Below, one piece after another: positions 16,576 to 25,143 of a DNA stretch of 64,000 bases (position 1 is the stretch's first letter; the number at the start of each line of letters is the position of its first letter). Source of the DNA: Candidimonas nitroreducens (GTDB lineage Bacteria > Pseudomonadota > Gammaproteobacteria > Burkholderiales > Burkholderiaceae_B); NCBI RefSeq assembly GCF_002209565.1, contig NZ_NJIH01000008.1, positions 124,001-188,000 of the forward strand, in the 5' to 3' direction. Position numbers and translations under genes: made by a program. The notes beneath the pieces are model-generated. The model did not search any database. It had not been told where the DNA came from and worked only from the letters and a program-made list of their open reading frames with translations.

Positions 16576-17268
16576 TTAAGGGGCTTTCGTCGAGGAAAGC
16601 CATCCACTGTCTTCTTCCCGATCGAACATCAGCCGTGCGGCCTCTCTGGCGGCGTGCACGTGATCCCGGGCTGCCGCCTTCGCACCCGCCTCGTCCTGTT
16701 TCTCGACGGCTACATACACCGCAGTCATCTCGCTCAGGCTTTGATGCACGCGCCCCGGTAATTCCATGCTTTTGCCGCGCAGCCAAGTAATGCGGGCATC
16801 CAGCCCGTGGATAAGGTCTCCCATGATGCGCTGGCGGCTGGCTTCGATCAGGGCGTTGTAAAAGGTTGTGGTTGCGCTGATCTCGAATGACTGATCGCCG
16901 GCCGTGACCGCTCGGCCAAAGTCTGCCAGGGCAACGTCCATGGTTCGCAATTCGTCTGCAGTGCGGTGGCGGGCTGCCAGGGCGGCGACTTCGCCTTCGA
17001 GGAGTGCCCGGGTTTCGTATATCTGCTGCGCTTCTTCCCAATCCATTGTTGCTACCGAGGGCCCTCGGTTGGGCGTGACGATGACCAGACGTTCGGCGGC
17101 GAGAATACCGATAGCTTCCCGAAATGAATTGCGGCTGACGCCCATGCGCTCGCACAACACGGATTCGACGAGACGCTCTCCGGGAGAGAAATAGCCTGTC
17201 GTGATCGCATGGCGCAGCTTGCGCAGCGTTTCGTGTTGTACAGACCGAGGGGAGATTCGGAGATCCAT
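16576..17268 (-). CDS. GntR/FadR-family transcriptional regulator
   Basis: 230 residues. A winged HTH lies at the N-terminus (about 12-75: LRKLRHAITTGYFSPGERLVESVLCERMGVSRNSFREAI) and an FCD ligand-binding domain follows (residues about 85-215: YETRALLEGEVAALAA, FYNALIEAS, MTAVYVAVEKQDEAGAKAAARDHV). The start at MDLRISPRS fits the family length; the longer frame to 17412 is not family-like. It is divergent from an operon for an amino-acid-synthesis-family protein, a Bug receptor and a hydrolase, which it most likely controls. A FadR-type palindrome lies in the shared promoter region. Confidence 0.88.
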   Translation of the reverse strand: MDLRISPRSVQHETLRKLRHAITTGYFSPGERLVESVLCERMGVSRNSFREAIGILAAERLVIVTPNRGPSVATMDWEEAQQIYETRALLEGEVAALAARHRTADELRTMDVALADFGRAVTAGDQSFEISATTTFYNALIEASRQRIMGDLIHGLDARITWLRGKSMELPGRVHQSLSEMTAVYVAVEKQDEAGAKAAARDHVHAAREAARLMFDREEDSGWLSSTKAP

Positions 17269-17411
17269 AAGCTTGTTTGTGAGAAGCCGCGGCAAAAAGA
17301 CAGGCAGCCGCGAGAAACGAAGCGCATTACCTAGGCAGAAGCTGCGGAAGGGGCGGCGGTAAAGCGTAAAGCTGGAGCCGCCATTATACGGGTAAACGTT
17401 AATATCGTTCA

Positions 17412-17424
17412 ATTGTTCAACAAT
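17412..17424. promoter_or_regulatory. probable GntR/FadR operator
   Basis: ATTGTTCAACAAT is a perfect palindrome around a central C, and its core TTGTTCAACAA fits the T-N-G-T-N3-A-C-N-A operator pattern of FadR-type regulators. It lies between the divergent regulator and target operon. Confidence 0.6.
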
Positions 17425-17483
17425 CCTACAATGAATGTGCGACTAACAATGCAATTACCAAGTTGGAGCTTGCGAGGCTGTAC

Positions 17484-18059
17484 ATGCATATTGAGATCAA
17501 GAAGTGGTTTGTCCAGGTGGAGTCCAGCCCCGCCACAGAGAATGACGGTGGTGCGGATCTACACAAGGTGGCAATTGCCGCCATCGTAAAAAATCCGTTC
17601 GGCTGTGGGGCCCAGCAGGATCTCTCCGCAGGAATTCGGGCCAGCGCTGACGTAGGGGCAGAGATGGCCGAACGCCTCGCCCGGTATATGGATCCCGCCT
17701 CTGTGCAGAGCTATGGCAAGGCCGGCCTGGTGGGAGTCGCCGGCGAGCAGGAGCATGCCAATGCGCTGCTCACGACTACCTTTGCGACCCCCTTGCGTGA
17801 CGCGTTGCATGGTGCGCTGGCGTGGATCCCTTCGGTTACCAAGGTGGGCGGCCCCGCCTGCAGTATTGACGTGCCGCTGGCGCATAAAAATGCTCTGTAT
17901 GTGCGTTCTCATTACGACGCAATGACGGTTAACTTGGCCGATGCCCCTCGTCCCGACGAGATCGTTTTGATCTTTGCCGTAGCCAACAGGGGCCGTATCT
18001 CGGCTCGCGTCGGAGGCTTGCGGGCAGAGGACGTGGTGGGCGCGGACGGCCTGCATTAG
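17484..18059 (+). CDS. amino acid synthesis family protein (DUF1185-like)
   Basis: 191 residues with the family landmarks in order: IEIKKWFVQVE at the start, VAIAAIVKNPF, GKAGLVGVAGEQEHANALL, KVGGPACSIDVPLAHKNAL, YVRSHYDAMTV and ARVGGL. The family has a poorly known role; it often sits beside Bug receptors and amidohydrolases in catabolic clusters. The start at MHIEIK has a GCGAGG ribosome site six bases before it. It is the first gene of an operon divergent from the GntR regulator. Confidence 0.85.
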   Translation: MHIEIKKWFVQVESSPATENDGGADLHKVAIAAIVKNPFGCGAQQDLSAGIRASADVGAEMAERLARYMDPASVQSYGKAGLVGVAGEQEHANALLTTTFATPLRDALHGALAWIPSVTKVGGPACSIDVPLAHKNALYVRSHYDAMTVNLADAPRPDEIVLIFAVANRGRISARVGGLRAEDVVGADGLH

Positions 18060-18146
18060 AAAGCCGCAACCGCCACATGCTTCATTGGTTTTTCCGGGCA
18101 CCAGCGGATGCCTCTTCCGAAAGCTAATCCTACAGGAATAGATGTC

Positions 18147-19115
18147 ATGGCAAATCTTCTGAAGGCTATATCTTCATTGTCTCTATCAGTTGTGTTTTGC
18201 GGGGCGGCGCTTGCGGCGGATTACCCTACGCACCCGGTCACAATCGTAGTAAGCACGTCGCCGGGGGGCGGTGCGGATACAACGATGCGGCTGCTGGCCC
18301 CCAGGCTTGCTCAACACCTGGGGCAGAGCGTCATCGTCGAGAACAAACCCGGGGCTTCGGGCATGATTGCCGGTGGCTACGTGGCCAGGTCGGCGCCCGA
18401 CGGCTACACCTTGCTCATGGATATCACGACATTCGCCGTCAATCCGGCCCTGCACAAGAAAATGCAATATCGGCCGTTGAAAGACCTGACGCCAATTACA
18501 GAGATCGTGCGCTCGGCCAACGTGCTGGTGGTGAATCCAAAAGTGCCCGTCAAGACCCTCGGTGAATTCATCAAATACGCCAAGCAGCAGGATGGCCGCC
18601 TGTCTTATGCGTCTTCCGGTATCGGGTCGTCGCAACACCTGGCGATGGAAATGTTCAAGCACGAAGTGCACATTCAGTTGACTCACGTTCCCTACAAAGG
18701 GGGTGGCCCCGCCATGTCCGACCTTCTTGCCGGCCATGTTCAATCCTACTTCGCATTCATTCCCACGGCGGCCGACCATATCAAGCAAGGGCGCCTGCGT
18801 CCCCTGGCCACCACCGGGGAACAGAGATCCGCATTGCTGCCCGACGTTCCGACAATCGCCGAGTCGGGTTTCCCGGGCTTCCAAAGTTATGATTGGAACG
18901 GTCTCTTTGCACCCGCCGGTACGCCTCCTGCCGTCGTCGAACGGATAAGTCACGCGGTGAAAGCCGTGCTGGAAGAACCACAGATTCAAGCCCGATTGAA
19001 AGACCTTGGGCTGGAGCTGGTAGGCAGCACTCCAGCCGATTTCCGAAGCTTCTTGGTGGAACAGATCAAGCAGTCGAAGGATACGGTGAAGAAGTCGAAC
19101 ATCACGCTTGAATGA
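18147..19115 (+). CDS. Bug/TctC-family periplasmic solute-binding protein
   Basis: 322 residues with a signal peptide ending AALAA before DYPTHPVTIVV. Family motifs are VSTSPGGGADTTMRLLAP, VIVENKPGASGMIAG, PDGYTLLM, VPYKGGGPAMSDLLAGHV and LLPDVPTIAESG. Bug proteins bind carboxylated organic solutes in the periplasm for tripartite tricarboxylate transporters or for sensing. No TctAB membrane genes are nearby, as is usual in Bordetella-type genomes. The start at MANLLKA is preceded by ACAGGA. It is followed by a hydrolase gene. Confidence 0.92.
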   Translation: MANLLKAISSLSLSVVFCGAALAADYPTHPVTIVVSTSPGGGADTTMRLLAPRLAQHLGQSVIVENKPGASGMIAGGYVARSAPDGYTLLMDITTFAVNPALHKKMQYRPLKDLTPITEIVRSANVLVVNPKVPVKTLGEFIKYAKQQDGRLSYASSGIGSSQHLAMEMFKHEVHIQLTHVPYKGGGPAMSDLLAGHVQSYFAFIPTAADHIKQGRLRPLATTGEQRSALLPDVPTIAESGFPGFQSYDWNGLFAPAGTPPAVVERISHAVKAVLEEPQIQARLKDLGLELVGSTPADFRSFLVEQIKQSKDTVKKSNITLE

Positions 19116-19155
19116 GTATTGTCTTTCTCCTGCTTGCCCGATGGAATGTCCTCCC

Positions 19156-20013
19156 ATGAACCATATTCCCGCTGATGATACGTCGGAGTTCCGCAATGAA
19201 TCCGATTACAACCTGAAGCGCCGCCACCCCGAGCGCACCGCCCTCTATGACGAGTATGCGCAGCGCAGCGAAACCATGCGCAACAACATTGCATGGTCGA
19301 GCTTCGCCTATGACACGCCCGACCGTTGTGTGCTCGACTGGTTCCCTGCGGAGCACTCCGTCGGGGCACCGCTGATGATATTCGTCCATGGCGGTTATTG
19401 GCGGGGGGGCGACAAACGCGTATTCAGCTTTCTGGCGGAAGGGTTCAGGGCTGAAGGGGTGTCAATGGCAATGGTGGGTTATGAACTTGCTCCATCGGTG
19501 TCCATTGAAACGATAGGCATCCAGGTACGACGTGCAATTCGCCATGTGATGCAGAAACAGCGAGAGCTTGGGTTTGATTCCAGCCGAGTTACTCTGTCGG
19601 GGCATTCTGCCGGGGCGCACCTGGTGGCGATGGCCAGCGCCTACCCGGATGAACTCGGCGTCGACGGCTCGGCCTTGAGGGTGGTCGGCATGAGTGGCGT
19701 TTATGACCTGACCCCCGTCCTGGAATCCAGCCTGCGGCAAGAGATCGGGCTGACTCCCGCAGAAGCCGCGTCGCAAAGCCTTCCCAACGGCCGGCTAATG
19801 AAGGCGAGTGAATATTTGCTGCTCGTCGGCGAACGGGAAACGCCCGCGTTCATAGATCAGAGCCGGACGTTTCATCGCGCTTTGGTAGAGCGCGGCGTGC
19901 CGAGCGAATTGCAGATCGTGCCCGGGTGCATGCATTTTGATATCTTCAAACCACTGGCTGACCGAAACGACCCGGTTCATCGGCGCGTGCTGGAGACTGT
20001 CACTCGACGTTGA
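19156..20013 (+). CDS. alpha/beta hydrolase, kynurenine formamidase-like
   Basis: About 285 residues. The HGGYWRGGDK motif (from residue 78) and the elbow GHSAGAHL (Ser151) are those of the arylformamidase/BD-FAE esterase group; the His is likely in PGCMHFDIF near the C-terminus. These enzymes split N-formyl or ester bonds. No tryptophan-degradation gene is beside it, so the substrate is more likely linked to the Bug receptor gene just upstream. Starts at 19141 or 19156 are possible, and the choice is uncertain. Confidence 0.8.
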   Translation: MNHIPADDTSEFRNESDYNLKRRHPERTALYDEYAQRSETMRNNIAWSSFAYDTPDRCVLDWFPAEHSVGAPLMIFVHGGYWRGGDKRVFSFLAEGFRAEGVSMAMVGYELAPSVSIETIGIQVRRAIRHVMQKQRELGFDSSRVTLSGHSAGAHLVAMASAYPDELGVDGSALRVVGMSGVYDLTPVLESSLRQEIGLTPAEAASQSLPNGRLMKASEYLLLVGERETPAFIDQSRTFHRALVERGVPSELQIVPGCMHFDIFKPLADRNDPVHRRVLETVTRR

Positions 20014-20177
20014 AACCAAAGAGGCGGTTCAGTGGATGCAAACCGGCTTGGCGGTTCTGGGGGCGGGCCGGAAGCCGGGAGCCAGTAGGGCGCGTTCTAC
20101 GACGCGTGCCAGAAAAAAGGTATAGCTAAGGAGGCGAAGCTCGAGTCCCGCTGTCTCAAGCTGGAGAAATCAGGGCG

Positions 20178-21257
20178 TCAAAACCCCAACGCGATGGCGA
20201 TGCCGGCGGCCAGTACGCCCATGGCCAAAACCCCCGCGACCAGCACGGCCAGGTCGGCCCGCCGAAACGAGCGGGCCACCATGGCCAGGGACGGCAGGCT
20301 GACCGGCGGAAGCGTCATGAGCAATGCCGCGGCCGGGCCGGCGGCCACGCCCAGCGACAGCATGGCCTGGACGATGGGCACCTCGCCGGCGGTAGGGATG
20401 ACGAACAGTGTGCCCGCTACGGCGGCGCCAAGAATCCACAAGACGCTGTTGTCGACGCTGACGCCGATCATGGGAAACAACCAGGCGCGCGCAGCGCCGA
20501 GCACCAGCACGAGGATCAGGTATTCAGGCAACAAGCGCAGCGTCATGCCGGCGAAAGCACGAGCCCAGCGCCGCAGGATGGACGCGGGATCCATGCCTGG
20601 CCTGGCGCCTTGTGACTGTTCGCCGGGTTCGGCTGGCACATCCACGGTTGTGTGGTTCCCCTGGTTCATGCGGTTAAGCACCCAGCCCAGGCCGATCACC
20701 ATCACCAGCCCTAGCGCCAGGCGCAGCCCTACCCATTTCCATCCGAGTACGAAGCCCATGAACACCAGGGTGGCCGGGTTGAGCATGGTGTTGCCCAGCC
20801 AGTAGGCCGCCGTGCTGCCGGGGGCTGCCTGGCATTTGCGCAATCCATTTATCACCGGAGCGGAACAGCACGTGCACATCATGCTGGGGATGGATAGCAG
20901 GCTGCCTGTCATGACACTGCCCATACCCAGGCCACCCAGCCAGCGCTTGATCCAGTGCCCAGGCAGCAAGGCCTGCAGCGCGGAACCCAGAAGCAGACCG
21001 AGCAGCAGGGCTTTCCATATTGCCAGGCCATAGGTCACCGCATAATCGAGCGCCGCCTGCAGGGAAGGGGCGGGCACGGTGCCGTTGGCGCCGGTCAGAA
21101 TCGAAGAGCCGATGGAGTGGGTATCGGCGGCCACGAAGGCGCGGCTGTAATACGGCGACCACTTCACATAGAACAGGCCGGCCAGCGCAATGAGTATGAA
21201 AATGGCGATTCCCCAGGTGGGATGCGAGGAACGGCGAGAAGATGGATGGTGATTCAC
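20178..21257 (-). CDS. permease of the ArsP/YraQ (DUF318) family
   Basis: 359 residues with about eight to ten membrane segments. The conserved pore region reads SMMCTCCSAPVINGLRK, followed later by STAAYWLGNTMLNPATL; a second matching half contains VIPTAGEVPIVQA. ArsP members export trivalent organoarsenicals and use cysteines; other members of the family have unknown substrates. No ars genes are nearby. A charged linker separates the two halves. The gene stands alone. Confidence 0.85.
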   Translation of the reverse strand: MNHHPSSRRSSHPTWGIAIFILIALAGLFYVKWSPYYSRAFVAADTHSIGSSILTGANGTVPAPSLQAALDYAVTYGLAIWKALLLGLLLGSALQALLPGHWIKRWLGGLGMGSVMTGSLLSIPSMMCTCCSAPVINGLRKCQAAPGSTAAYWLGNTMLNPATLVFMGFVLGWKWVGLRLALGLVMVIGLGWVLNRMNQGNHTTVDVPAEPGEQSQGARPGMDPASILRRWARAFAGMTLRLLPEYLILVLVLGAARAWLFPMIGVSVDNSVLWILGAAVAGTLFVIPTAGEVPIVQAMLSLGVAAGPAAALLMTLPPVSLPSLAMVARSFRRADLAVLVAGVLAMGVLAAGIAIALGF

Positions 21258-21462
21258 TATGGTGTTCGGTTTGTATGCTTGGGATAAGGCAGCATTTGCT
21301 GTTACCCGCAGTTTATTTCAGATTGTCCGGGGGAATGATATGCCAGGACATCCGGGCATGGGCACAAGTTGAGCTTCTGACGCAGTAATCTATCGCCCTC
21401 GATTTCCTCTAAGATGCTGCCTGGCGAGTTTGCCGCTGGCAGACCGCAACACCGGACTCATC

Positions 21463-21729
21463 ATGAAAAAAACCGATCTCGAAAAGCAGAAAGCCCTGAA
21501 ACTCATGGGCAAGCTCAACGCTGCCGTGCCGCCGGGCCGCTATGCCGGCGCCGCTCCCGCTGTGGATCGCCGCGAACAGCGCCGCCTGGATCAAGCTGCC
21601 GGCCTGGTCTCCTTCCCCGTCAAACTGCGCCAGCCATTGATTTCGGCCCTGAACGACAGGGCGCAGGCAGACGGCATCAGCGTCAACGAGCTGGTGAACG
21701 CGCTGCTGGCCGAGGCGCTGAAGGCCTAG
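21463..21729 (+). CDS. small RHH-like protein paired with YaiI
   Basis: 88 residues from MKKTDLEKQKALKLMGK. The C-terminal half (SFPVKLRQPLISALNDRAQ, ISVNELVNALLAEAL) has the strand-helix-helix layout of ribbon-helix-helix DNA-binding proteins; the N-terminal half is charged and rich in Ala/Pro. It ends three bases before the start of the yaiI-like gene, so the two are co-transcribed. RHH proteins next to PIN/NYN-like proteins often are antitoxins, but that is not shown here. Confidence 0.65.
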   Translation: MKKTDLEKQKALKLMGKLNAAVPPGRYAGAAPAVDRREQRRLDQAAGLVSFPVKLRQPLISALNDRAQADGISVNELVNALLAEALKA

Positions 21730-21732
21730 CCC

Positions 21733-22203
21733 ATGAATATATGGGTCGATGCCGATGCCTGTCCCGCCGTCATCAAGGACATTCTGTATCGGGCAGCGCA
21801 GCGATCGCAGCGGCCGCTCACTCTGGTGGCCAATCAGATGCTGCGCACGCCGCCATCTCCTTTGATCCGCGCCGTCCAGGTGCCGCGAGGATTCGATGTG
21901 GCGGACGACTATATCGTCGAGCACACAGTCGCCGGCGATCTGGTCATCACCGCAGACATTCCTCTTGCGAGCGAGGTTCTGCGCAAAGGGGCGCTGGCGC
22001 TCAGCCCGCGCGGCGAGCGCTACACCGCCGACAGCATAAGCGAGCGCCTGTCGGTGCGAGACATGATGGAAGAATTGCGCAGCGCCGGCGTCGACACCGG
22101 TGGGCCGCCGGCTTTCAGCCAAGCGGACAGGCGCGCATTTGCCAACGCCTTGGATCAGCTGTTGCAGAAGGCGCTACGTAAAGACAACGCCGGTCGCGTT
22201 TGA
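21733..22203 (+). CDS. YaiI/YqxD (DUF188) family protein
   Basis: 156 residues with the family hallmarks [49 protein letters not shown] and [14 protein letters not shown]. The conserved acidic residues (D6, D8) and fold prediction place it in the PIN/NYN-like nuclease clan, though activity is not proven for the family. Here it follows a small RHH-like gene by three bases. Confidence 0.9.
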   Translation: MNIWVDADACPAVIKDILYRAAQRSQRPLTLVANQMLRTPPSPLIRAVQVPRGFDVADDYIVEHTVAGDLVITADIPLASEVLRKGALALSPRGERYTADSISERLSVRDMMEELRSAGVDTGGPPAFSQADRRAFANALDQLLQKALRKDNAGRV

Positions 22204-22279
22204 TTTCGGCGTGCTGCCCGGCTCAGTTTGCCTGGTGATTCAACAACCAGTGGCGCGTGAGCCGGCACGGCGCACACCG

Positions 22280-23260
22280 TCAGACCGTGATCAGCCTCTG
22301 CTCCCCGGGTTTCATTACCGAGACCTGCAGCGAGGGTGCCACGTGCGAGGCGGCCTGGCGGTATTGCTCACCCGCCTCGACACCGAGCACCAGCCCGTTG
22401 TGCGCATAATGCACAGGGATAGCGTGGGAAACCCCAACCCAGGCACTGGCCTGCGCCGCGTCTGGCGGCCCCATCGTGAAAGGCCCGCCGCCCACACACA
22501 CAACGCCCAGGTCAGGCTTATAGCGTTCACCGATCAAGCGCATGTCGCCGAAAAGGTCGGTGTCTCCGCTCAGGTACACACGGACACCACCGATGTCGAG
22601 TATGAAGCCGGCCGCCGGATAGCAGCACAGGTTGGAGTGCAGTGCGGGGATCAGGTGCGCCACCATCTCGCCATGCCGCGACACCCCCCCGAAGTTCATC
22701 CCCGCTCCGCCGTTCACCACGATTTTCGAGGGCTCCAGGCCCGCCTTGCGAAACTTCGGCACCAGGCCTAGGTCGGAGCGCATCATGTCGCTCTGCCCGG
22801 TAGTCTTGACCGGCAGCCCGGCGTCGCTCAGCGCCTTGAGCATCTCGAAGTAATCGCCCATGTGGTCGCCATGGTCGTGAGTAAGCAGCACAAAGACCGC
22901 ATCGGGCTTCTTGCTTGCGACATAGGTGGCGAATCCTTTGGCGCTGGCGTATTCCGGCGGCTTTTTCACGCCGAAACGTTCCCAGCCTGCGTTGTTCCAG
23001 ATCCACGCGTCGCCATACGCAATCTGCTTATAGTCAGGCGTGGCGATTTCCGTGACGCCACCGCCCAGCCAGCGCACCAGCAGCTTGCCACCAGTGCGCG
23101 CGCGGGCCGCCGTCATCCTGTGGTCATCTTTCTGCGCCGCAGAGGCGGTGCTTGCGAGCGCGATCGCTCCACCCAAGGAGAAGCCTCCGCGAACGAAATC
23201 CCTACGTCGGCGGCCGCCGTCATCCAATTCCTGTTCCTTCGGTGTGGTCTGCGAATCCAT
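22280..23260 (-). CDS. Tat-exported MBL-fold metal-dependent hydrolase (UlaG-like)
   Basis: 326 residues. The N-terminus carries a twin-arginine signal (RRRRDFVRGGFSLGGAIALAS, cleaved near ASA). The metal site is THDHGDHMGDY, with further ligands likely in PALHSN and YLSGDTDLFGDM, and VHYAHNG near the end. The pattern is that of the UlaG/metal-dependent hydrolase branch of metallo-beta-lactamases. Export suggests a periplasmic substrate, which is unknown. The start at MDSQTTPKEQ has AAGGAG six bases upstream; the longer frame is leader. Confidence 0.88.
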   Translation of the reverse strand: MDSQTTPKEQELDDGGRRRRDFVRGGFSLGGAIALASTASAAQKDDHRMTAARARTGGKLLVRWLGGGVTEIATPDYKQIAYGDAWIWNNAGWERFGVKKPPEYASAKGFATYVASKKPDAVFVLLTHDHGDHMGDYFEMLKALSDAGLPVKTTGQSDMMRSDLGLVPKFRKAGLEPSKIVVNGGAGMNFGGVSRHGEMVAHLIPALHSNLCCYPAAGFILDIGGVRVYLSGDTDLFGDMRLIGERYKPDLGVVCVGGGPFTMGPPDAAQASAWVGVSHAIPVHYAHNGLVLGVEAGEQYRQAASHVAPSLQVSVMKPGEQRLITV

Positions 23261-23429
23261 GTCGTCTCCTTGGACTAGTGGCCGGACATTTTGCACGATC
23301 TGCGCCCCCGCAGGATCCGGCCGAGGCCTCCCGCGCAGCTTGATCGTCACCGAAGTTGCTCGGGGAGCAACACCCCGATGGCGCGAATTACTATAGCGCC
23401 GGAGGGCCTCGATTGGAAGAAAAATGCGT

Positions 23430-23540
23430 AATCAATAAAAAGCCGCCAGAAATCCTTCTGGCGGCTTTAATTGCAGCAGCGCTTTTGAATGAGAGTTACT
23501 TTCAAGGCCACCTGTTGATGAGTGCAGAGTCGCTTAATAG
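23430..23540 (+). repeat. intergenic repeat, copy A (hairpin plus CACCTGTTG tail)
   Basis: A strong hairpin AGCCGCCAGA/TCTGGCGGCT (23441-23466, loop AATCCT) followed by TTTAATTG can end transcription in the plus direction. The tail ACTTTCAAGGCCACCTGTTGATG and then CAGAGTCGCTTAAT aligns with copies B and C in the same order and orientation. It marks the left edge of the accessory region. Confidence 0.7.
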
Positions 23541-23917
23541 GGGGGCCAGTGGACGGCCGTCTTTCTCTTTCCGATATGGGCTGCAGCCTGCACCGGGCCA
23601 TACAGGTTCGTCAATACCGATACCGCGGTCACTCGCACAACTGGATGAGCCGTGCCCGCCAAATATCCAATGTCTTGATTCGCATATGCGATAGCCATGG
23701 CTGCGGCTACTTGCCGACTGACCTTCACTGGAAGCCATTCCAAAGTGTCGATTTTGCGAGCTGGGACACGCTTTTCGTCGCCATCGATCTCTGTGCTCGG
23801 GTTGCCTTTACCGATATTCCTTACCGATATGGGACAATGCTACCTTTCAGTTTATTCATCAACTTAACAGGGCTCGCCAATACCAGTGCGTCCTGAACTC
23901 AATGACAAAGTGAAGCC
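23541..23917. other. region between repeat A and the XRE gene
   Basis: Open frames exist on both strands (for example minus 23534-23743, starting MEWLPVKVSRQ), but none has a ribosome site or a recognised family. The stretch may be remnant coding DNA. Confidence 0.3.
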
Positions 23918-24349
23918 ATGGCAAACATCGCATCCTTACTCAAGACGGAAATCACTCGTATCGCGCGCAAGGAAGTCCGTGCAGAACTTGAAAGCCTGAA
24001 AAAGGCCAACTCACACCATCGAGCCCTCATCGCCGAATTGCGACGTGAGATTGCTGCGCTTCAAAAGCAGCTACGACAGGTAGGCCGTGAACGCATTGCT
24101 GTTGTCAATGAAACGAAAGCATTGAATCGAAAGTATCGGTTCAGTGCGACACGTCTGGCGGCACATAGAGCAAAGTTTGGCCTGTCCGCCGCAGATTATG
24201 GGAAACTGGCTGGGGTAAGCGGTAACACGATCTATCTATGGGAGCGTGGAAAAAGCCGGCCCAAACCCGAGCAGGTGCAACAGCTTGGCATGCTCAAGAG
24301 CCTGAGTCGCAAAGCCGCTCTGGCACAGCTTGAAAAGATCAATGCGTAA
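23918..24349 (+). CDS. XRE-type HTH regulator with N-terminal coiled coil
   Basis: 143 residues. Residues 1-70 are a charged heptad-like helix (KTEITRIARKEVRAELESLKK, ELRREIAALQKQLRQV). Residues about 80-135 hold an XRE HTH (RLAAHRAKFGLSAADYGKLAGVSGNTIYLWERGKSRP). The layout suits a dimeric DNA-binding regulator. No toxin gene is adjacent. Its target is unknown; it lies between repeat A and the IS element. Confidence 0.8.
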   Translation: MANIASLLKTEITRIARKEVRAELESLKKANSHHRALIAELRREIAALQKQLRQVGRERIAVVNETKALNRKYRFSATRLAAHRAKFGLSAADYGKLAGVSGNTIYLWERGKSRPKPEQVQQLGMLKSLSRKAALAQLEKINA

Positions 24350-24385
24350 CCACTGCTTTACGCCAAGTGCCATTGCTCGCCTTGC

Positions 24386-24745
24386 TCACTGGCTGTGGTG
24401 AGGCAGCTTTGGTTCTCGACTGGTAATTAATGTTCGAGCACAAGAATAATGCCAATTGGTCTTTTGTGCCGTATCAAATCTTTCAAAGGTAAAGCCGGGC
24501 GGCGCATTGGGCGGATGGGTGGAGTTGATGAAGACCTTTTTGCGGGCGCTGAGCTTCTTGGTGATCTCGAAAAACAATGGCTGATAGTCCTTTCCGCCCA
24601 AAAAGACAATATCCTCATCGTCATCGGGTAGCATGCAAAAATCCGCATACTGATCCGTTTTAAGCCTGCGCGCATGCGGTTTCACATTCTTGGCGCTGCT
24701 AAACGTTATGTCATAGTCGGGGATAAGGAAGTCTGCTGGAACCAA
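24386..24745 (-). pseudogene. 3' remnant of a gene cut by the IS3 element
   Basis: About 119 codons read VPADFLIPDYDITFSSAKNV, DFCMLPDDDEDIVFLGGKDYQPLFFEITKKL and FINSTHPPNAPPGFTFERF. The composition is protein-like, yet the frame begins at the very edge of the insertion sequence, with only a TTG and no ribosome site, and a stop is created at the junction. I infer that the 5' part was lost on insertion. No family is recognised, and the right flank of the element does not show the missing part. Confidence 0.5.
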
Positions 24746-24834
24746 TCAGAGGTGGAGCCGGGAATTCGGACAGTCGGATAAGTGGCGCGCTCCGGGCCTG
24801 AGCCGTCGATAATGCCGGTAAAGGAACCCAAGAA

Positions 24835-25143
24835 ATGACCAAGAGAACAAGACGGACGCACTCAGCGGCGTTCAAGGCGAAGGTGGCCTTGGCCGCGGTC
24901 AAGGGGGATCGGACACTGGCCGAATTGGCGCAGCAGTTCGATGTGCACCCGAACCAGATCACGGAGTGGAAACGGCAGTTGCAGGAGCGTGCGACCGATG
25001 TGTTTGGTTCGGCAGGCACGGCCGCGAGCGAGCCGCCGGTGGACTTGAAGGTGCTGCACGCGAAGATCGGCCAGTTGACGCTGGAGAATGATTTTTTAGA
25101 GGGCGCGCTCACCAAGGCGGGATGGCTGAGCGCAAAGCGATGA
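24835..25143 (+). CDS. IS3-family transposase OrfA
   Basis: 102 residues with an HTH of the IS3 OrfA type (RTHSAAFKAKVALAAVKGDRTLAELAQQF, HPNQITEWKRQL) and a leucine-zipper-like C-terminal region (VLHAKIGQLTLENDFLEGAL). It binds the element's ends and is joined to OrfB by frameshifting. Confidence 0.92.
   Translation: MTKRTRRTHSAAFKAKVALAAVKGDRTLAELAQQFDVHPNQITEWKRQLQERATDVFGSAGTAASEPPVDLKVLHAKIGQLTLENDFLEGALTKAGWLSAKR
25092..25098 (+). promoter_or_regulatory. programmed -1 frameshift site TTTTTTA
   Basis: T-TTT-TTA is in the exact X-XXY-YYZ phase of orfA (codons GAT TTT TTA). The -1 frame is open from here into orfB, so a fused OrfAB transposase can be made, the usual IS3 mechanism. Confidence 0.7.

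Noticed and set aside
19108-20013. TTG start of the hydrolase overlapping the Bug gene
   Set aside because: The extra N-terminal residues are not family-like and there is no ribosome site; a later ATG is preferred.
23534-23743. 69-codon minus-strand frame (MEWLPVKVSRQ)
   Set aside because: Protein-like in part, but there is no ribosome site or known family and it ends in repeat A; kept only as possible remnant DNA.
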